Shown piece by piece: positions 1 to 11,700 of a stretch of DNA of 64,000 nt. Position 1 is the stretch's first letter. Every line of letters begins with the position of its first letter. The notes beneath the pieces are model-generated. The model was not told the DNA's origin and ran no database searches. It saw only the letters and a program-made list of their open reading frames with translations. Both the position numbers and the translations under genes were made by a program. This stretch comes from Lucifuga dentata (lineage: Eukaryota > Chordata > Actinopteri > Ophidiiformes > Bythitidae). Location of the stretch: contig VXCM01001254.1 of NCBI GenBank assembly GCA_014773175.1, positions 1 through 64,000 on the forward strand, written 5' to 3'.

Positions 1-239
1 TCCTATCCTGTCCGATCCTATCCTGTCCTATTCTATCCTATCCTGTCCTATCCTGTCCGATCCTTTCCTGTCCTATTCTATCCTACCTTGTCCTGTCCTG
101 TCCTATCCTATCCTGTTCTATTCTATCCTATCCTGTCTGATCCTATCCTGTCCTATTCTATCCTACCTTGTCCTATCCTGTCCGATCCTATCCTGTCCAG
201 GTCCTGTCCTGTCCTGTCCTGTCCTGTCCTATCCTATCC
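1..239 (+). repeat. (TCCTR)n pentanucleotide satellite, cut by the left edge
   Basis: Nearly the whole segment is built of TCCTA and TCCTG pentamers with occasional TCCGA and TTCTA variants. It continues past position 1. Any open frame here is a by-product of the repeat. Confidence 0.97.
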
Positions 240-530
240 TAAAAACCTCTGCAATGCTTTTATGCTTAAAAAAGAAAAAAAAATCCACTTCTGTTGTCCC
301 TTGTTGCAGCATCTCTGTGCACGCTGAGTGAAAACAGCTCATTAAGGCCCTGTTCTGAAAAGCCAGAGCCTGAGCTAGCAACAACCACAGACTGGACATT
401 TACCTTGCTAGCTTTGTGTTGGTAAGCGAGTCTAGCCAGGCATGTATACAGGTAAATTCATACATGTTACATGCTGATGTCAACACGCTACAGAAGTAAA
501 GGACCAATCAAAAATTAGTTTTCAGGGCAG
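240..530 (+). repeat. dispersed repeat family B, copy 1
   Basis: Landmarks of family B in order: CCTCTGCAATGCTTTTATG, GCAGCATCTCTGTGCACGCTG with GTGAAAACAG, and ATGCTGATGTCAACACGCTA with CAGAAGTAAAGGACCAATC. The same order is found near 2915, 28935, 40595/41179 and, inverted, at 35475-35100. Non-coding, class unknown. Confidence 0.7.
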
Positions 531-1894
531 TTCAGGAGTTTCAGTTTGTCTTGCTGGATAGGCGTCAACTTCAAGTCTTGACCCATGACAAAGTTCAACA
601 CAAACTCTGATATTTTACAGCATAAACACGAGAGACAAATGTGTCCTTTTTGAATATCTGATTTCAAGTAATGCGATTTTCCACTGTAGGAAAAGTTAGC
701 GATGACCTTCGGGTTAGAAACACAAATGTAATTCCCTCGATGCAACAACAATCAGGCGAAACATGTGATGTACTGAGGGAGTTGTCTGTCTGACTTCCAC
801 TTTGTGCTAATTTCTACTGGAGTCACAGATAGTGAAATGTCAAACAAAAATAGCTCACAAAGGAGAAATCAATGGAAATCATCTATTTTTAGATCAGCTG
901 TTTTTAGTAAAAATTACATTTTAGCTCGTTTGAAGAGGACGAGTTTTATCTGATAGCGGCTTCCTGTTGGAAAAGGCGAGTGATGATGTTGATGGGAGAT
1001 AGGAAACATGTACAAAGATGCTGAATTAGGAAGATGTGCCTTTGAAGCTCATTACTTAGTTTTATTAATGAGCCCTTTATGTTGAGGTTGCTCTACAGCA
1101 GGTAGTTGAAGATTTTACTGTCCCAAGAAGCTTTCGGAGGATAAAACTGTCATTTAATGCAGCATTGCAGAAAGTCATAACATTATATAGGATGTAGCTG
1201 TTCTGTGTACCGGAATCTAAACTCAAGCACAAAAGTGGTGCAGGTTTATCAGCGCCCACATTAACATGAGGCTCCTGATGCTCCAGGTGTTCTTAATGAA
1301 AATCCTCTGTTATTTAACAAATGTAATGTGCGTTATCAGACATGATGCGTAAAAAGAATCTGACCTCATAATCTCCCCTGCAGCCTCTGTTTCTTCTCTA
1401 ATTTTCATATTACGCAAATTAAAGAGGAAGTATGCAAAACTGTGCCAGCTATAACCAGACTTGGTTAGTAGCGGAATACACAATGGCGTTACATAATCAG
1501 GATACAAAAAACATGTAACTGTATTATAGTTACAAAGAAAAAAGTAATCAGATTACTGATACATTTAGTAGAAAAAGGGGATTACTCTCGGGATTACACT
1601 TGAAAAAAGAACGATTTTCTGCCAAACACACAACATCTCTCTCAACACCGCTCTTCTGTTTACGAGCATCGCCATGGACACCAGTGGAAAAAAAAAATGC
1701 TTTGCTGCATGGAAATTTTGCATTAACATGTGATTTTGCCTTAGCACCAGATGAAGCAATATGAAGCATTTATGGAGCAGCTCATTAACATGTCGATCTT
1801 CTCTTCATAAGATTTATGAATCACCTTCAGCTAACAACACTTAGCACACTTTAGCATGACACTGTAGTACCAGGATATTTTTTAAAAAAATGAA
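531..1894. other. intronic sequence: nothing recognised
   Basis: AT-rich non-coding sequence. Short frames on the minus strand around 1077-1260 and 1548-1769 show no family match. Confidence 0.5.
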
Positions 1895-2321
1895 TTACCG
1901 CATATACTGGAATATAAACCAATCTCGTATATAAGCTGACCCCCTGATGCTGTTCCATCAATTTATTTGTTTAGCAAATTACCTGTTTTTCTGGGTATAG
2001 TATTCCTCTGTTTTTCTGAAAATAATCCACGTACTAGTAAACATGCTATTTATTTCAGCAGCTGATTACTGTAACTGACCAATCACAGCAGAGCTTACTG
2101 GCTACCGCAAAATGTGCTGATAAGATGTTTAGTCAGGAAATATCTCATTCTAAGGTATGATTTAAACTATTTTCATGGGTAGTGGTAATGGGTAGTATTT
2201 CCACCTGGAAATTTCCTTCTCTGGGATCAAATTTGAATTACTCATGTATAAGCCGACCCTCCGATTTACTTTGTGAAATTTGGTAATAAAAACTCGGCTT
2301 ATACTCGAGCATATACAGTAA
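1895..2321. mobile_element. MITE with TTACYGYATAT terminal inverted repeats
   Basis: Left end TTACCGCATATACTGGAATA and the reverse complement of the right end, TTACTGTATATGCTCGAGTA, match over about 25 bases including the ATATAARCC block. An internal ATGTATAAGCCGACC repeats the terminal motif. Non-coding, 427 bp. The superfamily is not clear; no long target duplication is visible. Confidence 0.65.
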
Positions 2322-2914
2322 TCCCTAAATGTCAGTTGGCAAGAAGATTTTTGCTTGAAATATCAACAATGTGCTATGTTTTTATCACACTCCTGCTCAG
2401 AGAATGTGAACTGGAGTTTATATACTACCCACAGAAAATGGTCCCAGGCTGAATATTTAAAACTACAGGACATGGTTTTGATATTCAGGGATCCATGCTG
2501 GCTTCAGCCCGGCATGCAGGGCCTGAGGAAAGCTTGTCAGTCATAGTCACAAACATCAGGAATGAGGCCGAACCATAAAGAAAAATGTTTAGTACTTTGC
2601 CTTGATGCAGGCTTGTCTGTCCTTGCCAAGCAAATCAAATAAGCTGTGTCCTTGTCTGGAAAAGTTACAGAAACACAACGCTGCGCTCCTCATCAATCCA
2701 GCAAACCAGATGTGGAACAAGGTCTGCTGTGTCTGAATGAAGACAGGACTCAGACACACTCGGCTTTCCTCAGACACATGTTGGACATTAGCTTTAACAC
2801 AGAGAGAAGTCGAGTTGTCTGTGTTAAACACCGTCTGTCTTATTCTGCTCATTTATCTTTGTAACGCTAAAGAAATGAATGCATCACCATGCAGGCAGAA
2901 ATTATACTAACTTC

Positions 2915-3250
2915 CACATTATTATTCCCATTTAGGCGTCTATTTTGAAACTTCTGCAAATGTTTTAATGTGCAACAAACATACTGATCCACATCTACTA
3001 TCCTTTGCTGCTGTACCATTGTGCACACTGAGTGAAAACAGACCGTTTTAGATACTGTCTCTTTAAGCCTCCCTCCCTGCTCTGTTCTGATTGGCCAACT
3101 GTGTCAGGCCTTAAACATGGATGTTGAACATGCTGCTGTTTCACGTTTTTAACACATTTATTTGCCTCCAATTTGTTTATTTCTCTGATAAATGTCATTT
3201 TATTTAACTTTTAGGGAACATGGCCAAAGACAGAAGATTAAGATAAGATT
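2915..3250 (+). repeat. dispersed repeat family B, copy 2 (empty TTAA site)
   Basis: Contains TTTAGGCGTCTATTTTGAAA, then TGTTTTAATGTGCAAC, CATTGTGCACACTGAGTGAA and CTGTTCTGATTGGCCAACTG. The TTTTAATGTGCAA stretch at about 2962 is the uninterrupted form of the site that carries a family A insertion at 40645. Confidence 0.7.
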
Positions 3251-3518
3251 TTTAACATGACAAACACGCTAATAAACTGCTGCATTTCCTCATGTAATCC
3301 TTCAAAGTCCATCAAAATGAAAATACGAGGTAAAGCCTCTGATGCCCAATTTTGTGGATTCTAAATACTTCAATCCAAATTTTTAATTATTTCATTACAA
3401 ATATTTCAAATTTAAAGATACATTTTCCCACACTGGTGGGTAAAAAAAAACCTTCTGTGTTAAATTTTGGTTATTTTTATAATTTCACAGTCAAGCAAGG
3501 AAGCAATCACCACAATAA

Positions 3519-3830
3519 GTATGTTTACACGCATGTTAAAACTTAGATTTTACTTAGATTAAGTCAATAAATGTCATGTAAACACCATAATCAGATTTAA
3601 ATTGGCGTAAATCAGAGTAAGTTTATGACAAATAACAGATGACGAGATTGTTAATTGATTTATTCACACACATAAATGTTATAATTAGAGTAAGAAGCCT
3701 CTGCATGTATTTCTTCACCTGTCGGACTCTCCGTATACTCTGACTCATGTATTTGGTAAACCGCTGAATCCTATTAATTCCATCCATGTGTACAATTTAC
3801 TCATGATATGCATGTAAATGTACTGAATGA
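3519..3830. mobile_element. short palindromic-ended MITE, copy 1
   Basis: Left GTATGTTTACACGCATG and right GCATGTAAATGTAC form an imperfect inverted repeat, with internal ATCAGATT/AATCAGA motifs. The same design recurs at 32583-32795. Non-coding. Confidence 0.45.
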
Positions 3831-4990
3831 GTGTTTGTACTTTTGATACAGAGTACTGCTGATATTTATTTTTACTTCAGTAAAAACCTTGCATGCTGTA
3901 TTTTTTTTCCATTAGGGAATTACTTTGAGCAAAGTATCTGAGTATGTTTTCCATGCTAACAGTGTTTTCCAACAAGTCCACAAAGACTTCTTATCATGGG
4001 AAATAAAATAATTTCTCTGAGACGAATGGATGTCTCATTTTCCATTCCAGCAGTGGAAAAAGTGTCAGAGAGCGATGATAACCCCTCGCCTCAACAACAG
4101 GCTGATTCTCTCTGTTTGAAGCAGAGGGGCAGCTGCAGACATGGACTACAAAACCCAAATTTGAGAATAGAAGCCTATCCGGCATGTCAACAGCTCATGC
4201 CTCGGCTAACAGTTGGAAAAGTCACAATTCACCCCAGAAAGAAGTTCAAAAGCAGAGCGAGTTGATGGATTCACGATGCGTCGCTCGTACTGGCGAGCTA
4301 ACATTTGTGTTTTACTTCCAGGAGCTTAGAAAAGGAATCTGAGGCATGTCTTTGTGTTTTTCATTCCTGGACAAAGTTTCCCTGGTTACTCCGGAGTTAT
4401 GTCACTTCGCTGGCTGTCGTCAAAAAGGGAAATTACATGGTGAGACAGCGAGAGAAACGGGCCTTGTTGTGTCCACTGCAGCACAACATCTGTTCAAAAA
4501 GATCATTTCAACAGCCTCAAACCAAATGCAATACGCTTCCACAAAATAATTACCCTCTGGTACTTTGTGTATGACTTCTTTCTAACTAAAGATGGTGATA
4601 CTGTTACTTTTTAAAATGAGGAATCAATAATATTAATAAAAGCATTAATACTTTTCACAAAACTGCACGTCAGACTTTTCATTGATTGTCAAGGTTTTGT
4701 CTACTCTTCTGTAGCTACACAAATAATACTGTTTTGGTTTTTTTTGTTGTTGTTTTTTGGAAAAGTTACCTTGGAATTTGACAGAAACACCCACAAACAA
4801 CTATTTCAACTTCCATTAATATATTTTTGTTTCTATTAAAGTTTAATTAGCTCCTCAGTGACCCTACATGCATGTAGACAAATTTTAAGTATGGAACAAT
4901 AACACTTATTATCCAAGTATCACTTTTCTTTTCTTATTATAAATCTATAACTCAGAGTGTCAACATTTGCAGGGGTACACTTTATTTTTT
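3831..4990. other. intronic sequence: nothing recognised
   Basis: Short overlapping open frames at 3996-4574 show no family resemblance and low-quality composition. I see no gene, RNA or repeat that I can name. Confidence 0.5.
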
Positions 4991-4994
4991 TATT

Positions 4995-5880
4995 TTTTTA
5001 ATCTGGTACTAAAATGAGCAGCAGGAGTTGGTGTTGGTGCACACTTAGCTGGTAGTTGTCACCTCCTAACGAAGTCTAAAGAAGTTTCTTGGGGCTAGCG
5101 TTAGCATCTCTGGCTAAAGCTAACTCAGGCGTCTCAGGTCGTACAGAGGAGGCTTTAGTTGGAGCATTTCTCCATGAATTATGTGCCATTTGGCTGGTGA
5201 GGAGACATATGAAAACTATGTGATGTAAGCTAACCTAAAATAAATAACAGTGTACGTCAACAGGATAAATGAACTTTGAGAGGAATGGGAGCCGCAAAAC
5301 CAGATGCTAAACCGGAAGTCCAAGTCTGAAGAAGTTAAGCTGCAAAAATATTTCCAATATCAGCATGCCATAAGAAAAAAGCATTAAAATGCTTTATGCA
5401 GATGTGCTGTATATCACTGTGACAGGCTGAATTTGATTGGCTGGCTGAAGCCTCCATATTTTCAGCAAAATGTCTCCATGTAGACCATCTAATATTGTCA
5501 GACTTCTCCAAATTTACAAGGGATGCAACCACACACACACACACACACACGCACACACATGCACATGCGTGCGCACACACGCACACGCGCGCACACACAC
5601 ACGCACACACGTTTGTCTGTGAGTCGTGTATGTACTCATGTCTCTTTCTTTTCATCACAACTATTTCCTGATGCTTAAAAACATGGAATGAGGATGGGCT
5701 GTTTGTTCTCTACCTGCAGCAGGTACGGCATCACACCTTTCTGCTCAGGTTAATGTGTTCGTGACGGCTAAATTACACAGGAAATTGAATTAATTTCATT
5801 AGAATGAAACCTGGAAAACAGAGATAGAGGGGAGGTATGGAGAGAGAAAGACAAAGAGAAACTGTGCACGATCTCCCCCC
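4995..5880 (+). repeat. dispersed repeat family C, copy 1, with internal (CA)n
   Basis: Shares in order with 19855-20540: CTGGTACTAAAATGAG, AAAATATTTCCAATATCA, GATTGGCTGG, a CATGYAGACC block, a (CA)n tract (5529-5600 here), ATTTCCTGATGCTTA, GGGCTGTTTGTT and TACCTGCAGCAGGT. A poly-C tract with a single N (5881) ends the region. Non-coding, class unknown. Confidence 0.8.
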
Positions 5881-6539
5881 NCCCCCCCCCCCATTCTCTC
5901 GCTCTGTGTCTACATGTCAAGTCAGCATAGTAGCAGCAAAAGAGGAGCGGCAAACACCTTTCTTCTGTCTGTTCTGTAATGTAAACTGTGTAAACGTCTT
6001 ACTGAGCTGCATCCAAAACGCTGCTGGATGTCACAACTTTATGACAGATTACTGCTGTAATTTACATGAAAAAAAAAAAAAAAGAGTTGAGAATTAAACT
6101 TTCACCTCGTGTGTTTCACAATGTAGCTACAACATACAGCAACTTTATTTCAGGCCCACCCACAGCACAGAATCCGTCACCCTTTTCAAAACTAACTGTC
6201 AGCGCAGAGTGCATTTTGTAGGAAAATAAAAATGCATCTATATTGTGCGTCCTGAGAGCAATAAACACTCATCCCAAACCTCTCGCTATACGCTTCAGCA
6301 GTTATAACTTTATGTTGCTTTTTTCTCATTTATCACCTAAAAACTGAAATTATTTACTCGACAGGATGACAGATTTGGCCTGTAAAAATCTTGACATTTC
6401 TGTCAAACTGCCAATTTTCTACTTGTTTATTAAAAAAAAAATTGCGACAAGAAAGAATATTTAAAAACTGTAAGGGCAAAAATTATAGAAAGAAACCTAA
6501 GAATTTCTAGAAAAAACAGAAAGAAATCTAAAACAAGAA

Positions 6540-6810
6540 GGCACTCCAAGAGAGCATACGCCAAGGCAGAATATGATCTGGATCGCCACTAAAATAAGAA
6601 GGTTTTCTTTTTTCTTTTGAAAAATGAGCTTGAAAAATGGATTGAAAAATGGATCCTAGATCCAGAATCATTTCTTCCTCTGGACATAATCAATCTATCC
6701 AATTTCATCCAAATTCATCAGTAACTTTTTAGATATCCTGCTAAAAAACAGGCAAACATAAATAAAACCTGGTGGTCGCGTAACCTTCTTGGTAAAGGTA
6801 TAAACTGATT
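6540..6810. mobile_element. degenerate LINE-tail-like teleost repeat
   Basis: The text CCAAATTCATCAGTAACTTT, ATCCTGCTAAAAAACAGG and AACCTTCTTGGTAAAGGTA resembles the 3' end of a high-copy fish interspersed repeat recalled as ending ATCTTGCTAAC...AACCTCCTTGGCGGAGGTA. The match is from memory and the copy is decayed. Confidence 0.45.
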
Positions 6811-8306
6811 CTGTAAAGTTTTTTGAATTTCTGTGTGATTTTTAGAAAATATAAATAAATCAGGAGAAATAAAAACTATTTTACCAACATATTAGAAGAA
6901 ACTTGAAAAAAGACAGATTTATTTATTTTTTTTTTTAAAGATTCTTCCACATTTTTCCACACGTGATTGTCTTATGAATCTGTTTTTTGATTGAGACTTT
7001 CAAAATCACTCAGCAAACAACAAATGAGGCATTAAAACACACTTCCACAATAAGACTTAATCATTCTGTTTAATACAAATGACTCATGACACGTGACCCA
7101 ACAAGTCACCTGGTCCAAGGTGTAACGATCCTGAGGGGAATGAGCTAAAGAAGCTACCTGGATTACAGACAAAGCATCTTCAAGTTCAGTTACCTTCAAC
7201 TACTATAGTAAAACTGTAATAATGATGTTAGACTCCAGAGGTTTAAACTAGGATGAGCAGATTTATTGTAGTTAAATAAGGACAGACCTTTCCTTCTTTT
7301 ACTTTTCCTGATATATGGACCAAATGATGACTATTATCAGGGAAATATTTCAATTCTGGTCTCTGCTTCACATAATTTAGTTTTAATAATATTCTTCCTG
7401 TTTTGATTTTGTTACTCCCACCCCCCAGACATTTCTGACCAATGAGCAGAGCGAGTGTTGTCACGTGGCTTTTGTTGATATATTTCATTCCGATTAGATT
7501 TTTTTTTTTTGTTTTTGCATGAATCTCTGAAATACGGGACAAATTAGGATTTTTTTCAGAATAAGTCGGGACTTTTAACCCTTTGGATTCTCAAATCATT
7601 TTCCTAAAAAAAATTCTTCATTCTTGAAAAGAAAAATCAAATCTAAAAGAACTGAGCAAAAAAAAAAAAAAAAAAAANAAAAAAAAAAAAAAAAAAAAGT
7701 CTAAATTAAACTAAATTACAAAAAGTTGCCAATTTTCTACTTGATTCTAGACAATTTTGTGAGAATAAAGGAAAGTCTCCAAAAATAAGCAAATAAATGT
7801 GATTTCAGACTCCAGAGGGTTAAAAAGGATCTAAAATACAGGACTTTCCCAGGAAAAACTGGTCACGCTACCTTAAACCTTTTCCTGGTTTAATCTTCAT
7901 CATCGCCGCTCAGTAAATGACTGTTTGGCTGGAATATTCAGGGATGTTGTTGCCGTATTTTTGAACATTGCACAGACATGTCAAACTGTGCTGCATGAAG
8001 CGCTGAGAGTCCGCAGACTCCACGAAAACCAAGCACGACAGCGTCTGAATCCACTGATTAGTGCCTTGAGGGTGTGATGATCAGTGGAATCAGTGGGCGT
8101 TTGGCTGGATTGAAGTTCTGCAGCCCTGCATGGGACACGGTTCAAGATGGTGGCATGGCGTCAGAGTTTCTTTTTATGTTACAAATCTGTGTCAGCAGCA
8201 GAAGAATAATAATTTTTATGACATTCACCTCTGCTGATAACAGTTAGCACAAGTTAAGGATTTCATCAACTTCTCTTACAGACTAAGATTCAACAACTAC
8301 AATTTA
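6811..8306. other. intronic sequence: A/T tracts, nothing recognised
   Basis: Contains an A tract with a single-N join at 7678 and AT-rich unique sequence. No gene was recognised. Confidence 0.5.
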
Positions 8307-8310
8307 TTAA

Positions 8311-8875
8311 AGGACCATACTGGTCATTTTGCATGTTTGAGCCCAATATATTCGACCCACATACAGGTTATGTTATTTACAATCATTTTCCAAAGCATAC
8401 TACTGGAGAGGTAAAGATTAGAGTTGGTTTTCCTACCTTCCAGACTGCCATTTCTCTCATTCCAGTACACTATAAAAAATGAACTTGTAGAGACTTGAAA
8501 CATGCCTGAGATAAAAAAAAATTGATCACAACAAACACATCTGTTAAATCGATCTAAGTAGCTTTATTTAACTGATCCAAGAAAGAAAATGTATGCCTCC
8601 GTCACAGAATATAGTCCCAGGAGAATACGGCTTTTACTGAGAAATTAAAATGATAGTGCCATCTCCATTCTGAAATATGTGTTAGCAGGCAAAACATTGA
8701 ATTTTAAGGTGTGTGTATCACCTGAACATTTGATTTTAAAAGATTAGTGGATTTGGCAAAATAACAGGAAACCTAAAATACAATTTCATGTTTTAGAAAA
8801 TGGTTGTCACTAATGTAACGTGTATGCGGATAGTATTTATTGGGCTTAAATATGAAAAATCACTGGTATGGCCCT
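8311..8875 (+). mobile_element. family A TTAA-flanked MITE, copy A1 (full length)
   Basis: 565 bp, flanked by TTAA at 8307-8310 and 8876-8879. The left end AGGACCATACTGGTCATTTT and the reverse complement of the right end, AGGGCCATACCAGTGATTTT, start inverted repeats of about 90 bp that continue through TGAGCCCAATAT and ACAATCATTTTCCAAA-type blocks. No coding capacity. TTAA target duplications are typical of piggyBac-type transposition; the ends lack the usual CCC start. Confidence 0.85.
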
Positions 8876-9059
8876 TTAAGATTCACGTGAATCAAATAAT
8901 TCCTCATAATATGAAAAAGATGCTCACGCTGCTGATCTCACTGAGGACCAACACCTCAGCATGCAGCTGGATGAGGCTTTCAGCTGCTTTGTTTGCTGTA
9001 TCAGCCTTTAAAACTTAATAAATGATATCAACACGAGTCTGAAATTGTTTCTCATAGCG

Positions 9060-9365
9060 GAATGACATTTATATTTTTCTGTGTAGCTCTTTGTTGAATT
9101 GGTTACATATTGTTAATTCAACAAAAAAATTTAACAGACATGTTCGCTGTGATCGATTACTTATCTCAAGCACGTTTGAAGTTTCAACAAGTTGATTTTT
9201 AATAGCGTACTGGAATGAACTGAAAAAAATGGCTCTGGAAGGTAGGAAAAACAATTCTAATATTTAACTCCAGTATTGTGTTTTGAATAATGGTTGACAG
9301 TAACAAAATGTGTATGCGGGTTGCACATATTAGGCTCAAACATGCAAAATCACCAGTATGCTCCT
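9060..9365 (-). mobile_element. family A MITE, copy A2 (truncated)
   Basis: Only the half from the internal CTTATCTCAAGCACGTTTGA block to the terminus CACCAGTATGCTCCT is present, followed by TTAA at 9366-9369. Orientation is opposite to A1. Confidence 0.8.
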
Positions 9366-9369
9366 TTAA

Positions 9370-10097
9370 TGCTGCATTAGAGAAGCTCAGCAAGCAAAGG
9401 TGGATAAAGTACATGAACAACATAATATGTTCACTTGTGATTAACTTCTTGTTACAGACAAAAAAATTCAATAGTTCCACCTGCAGAGTGATTTTAAATT
9501 TTAAATATTTTGGAAGAAATCATTTTTATTTTTGTAGATTTTTAAATTTATGCCCCAATTAAGCAGTGGATGCATGTGTTAGATATTACAGGCTCTAACT
9601 GAACAGAATGAACTGAAATTAGCTGACTTGCTAATTAGTTTTCTACGTTGGCTGCAGTCTAAGAAAAAAAAAAAGCAATTTTGGAAGAGCAATTATATGA
9701 AATAAGATCACACCTGATTCAGCTGATTCAGGCTGTCTGAGGCGCCATGCCGACTCCGCAGATGACTGGTCTCTATAAAATATTTTATCACAGGATGTGA
9801 TTGATGCTGAATAATTCAAATAGTTCTATTTCACTTAAAAAGACGTGGTAGGTGTTAGAACACCTCCCACATCTGGCACATAATGCTTCTTCTCAGCAAC
9901 TAATTATTATCGCTCTCATTCTGCATGCTAAGTTAACTTTACAGGAAGGATCCCGCTGGGTTTCTTCTTTCATAAAAAAAAGTCAAAAGACGGGAGAATT
10001 TTTATGAACTGTGCTGCCAGCATGAGCAAAAAAAAAAAAAAAAAAAAAAAAGAAAAAAAAAGCTAGGTGGACTGTGATGAACTGTCTGTATAACTTT

Positions 10098-10136
<39 letters not shown>

Positions 10137-10377
10137 AAGGAGAGGAAAGTTTCCTAATATTTATTTCCTGAGGTTAAATTTCTTTCCAATAATGACCAAA
10201 GTTTTGGTACAAAATCCCACTGTTGGGATTTTCAAATCTTCCCTCCTTGCTAATCGTTGACCCGTTAGCCGTGTGTCATGGGTCACATGACAATGACACG
10301 ATAGCATCTAGCATCAGTTAGCATTTGAGTGGCTAGTTTCTACTGCTTTGTAGGTAAAAAGAGCTTCTAGAACAAGG
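9370..10377. other. intronic sequence with A tract and (CT)n
   Basis: An A tract at about 10028-10062 and (CT)n at 10100-10132 lie in otherwise unremarkable AT-rich sequence. Confidence 0.5.
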
Positions 10378-11211
10378 TAGGGCTGTCATGATAACAGATT
10401 TTCACTACACGATTATCGTGGCCAAAAGAATTCACGATAATGATTTTATCACAATATCTATAGAAAATTTGAAAAAAATAAATAATGCTACCAGTCAAAT
10501 TCATCTTTAACTTTGTTTAATGTGCATTTTTCCTCTCTACAATCTAAAGGACATCATATCCTTTGCTATGAAGTCGGCCAGTGATTAGTGATTCTTCATG
10601 CTGACATGAACTACCATGTCTGCTTTTCTTTGCTTCTCCACCGACTCAAACGGCGTTAGCTTGAATCCCTGCCTCTCTACTACTTTGACGCTGCCTAACA
10701 AATAACCAGGAGAGAGAAAATCCTGTCAAGTCCAACGCCATGATAACTTAGCTTTAAAAACACGACTAAGACCTTCATGGAACATTTCCCGTTTCAAAGC
10801 TAGCAAGCTAACTGCTACTTCCTGTCTCTACCATGGTGAAATCTACAGGACGATGGAGGTGAAGGTGGTGAACAGTCTTTGTTCTCTGTCTTTGTTCCTG
10901 TCTTTGCTACCAACTTCCTGTCTTTGTTACCGAATCCATAAAACTCCCACACTGGCAGCTAACATTTTTCCTCACACATGATTTAGCATGGCAGCAGTAG
11001 CTACACACTGTGGTAGTAGCTAGCTAGCTAGCTAGCTAGTTAGTGCATCACGGTGTCATGTCACGTGNGAGACAAAGCAAGAACAGAAAGAAATGGAAAT
11101 GATTTAAGAGGCGCTGGATGATATTATCGTGTATTATTAACATGTTATCAGTATTTCATTTTTTAAATATCATGATTATTGTCAATACTGGTATATCAAA
11201 GCACCCCTAAA
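10378..11211. mobile_element. putative hAT-like non-autonomous element
   Basis: Begins TAGGGCTGTCATGATAACAG and ends with a sequence whose reverse complement is TAGGGGTGCTTTGATATACC. Both ends carry the ATTATCGTG/ATGATTAT-type subterminal motifs common to fish elements starting TAGGGCTGTCA. The 8-bp flanks do not match, so the insertion is old or the boundaries are approximate. It contains a (TAGC)n run near 11018-11042 and a single N at 11068. Confidence 0.45.
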
Positions 11212-11459
11212 TAGAGGATGACAAAAACACTGCAAATGAAGAGACGGGCAACAAAACAGGCAAATCACATGCAAATTCATCAACCATCTCAGAACTATAT
11301 CTCACACGCTGGAATCTGATTGAAATAAACTGCAACAGCCGAAAGCCATGTCAGGTCCAGATGCTGTCAACAAAAGAATAAGAAAACATCTCCGGTGACC
11401 ACGGTAACATCACACTCAATCTGAAGAATAAAACACTTTTCAGAATTCTGACACAAAGG

Positions 11460-11700
11460 ATGAAAAGGAGTCCATGGAGCCAAGAACATACATGATGGAG
11501 AAGCACAGCTTTTTCCCTTCATGGCTACATTTTGTCCATACATGGTTGGACATTTCCAGCATAACAGTGCACCATATCATCATGTCAACGGCCATCATGA
11601 AGTGGCTCCAGGAAAATTATAGAGTTTCCATTGTTTCAGTCACAATCTCAACCCTCTCAGCGTTTCTGGGATGATGAGGAAAAGCTGCTGCGAATTGTTG
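11460..11700 (+). pseudogene. decayed Tc1/mariner-like transposase fragment
   Basis: One frame reads GHFQHNSAPYHHV, and 27 codons after the FQ it reads SHNLNP, with a stop between. Tc1-type transposases have FQQDNAPxH (second catalytic Asp) about 31 residues before SPDLNP. The key Asp is not preserved and the frame is broken. Spacing and motif order are the only support. Confidence 0.35.

Noticed and set aside
1077..1259. Weak peptide similarity to the minus-strand frame at 11803-11985 (NAAxxxxxILRxLL)
   Set aside because: Short, could be chance; no wider alignment is visible.
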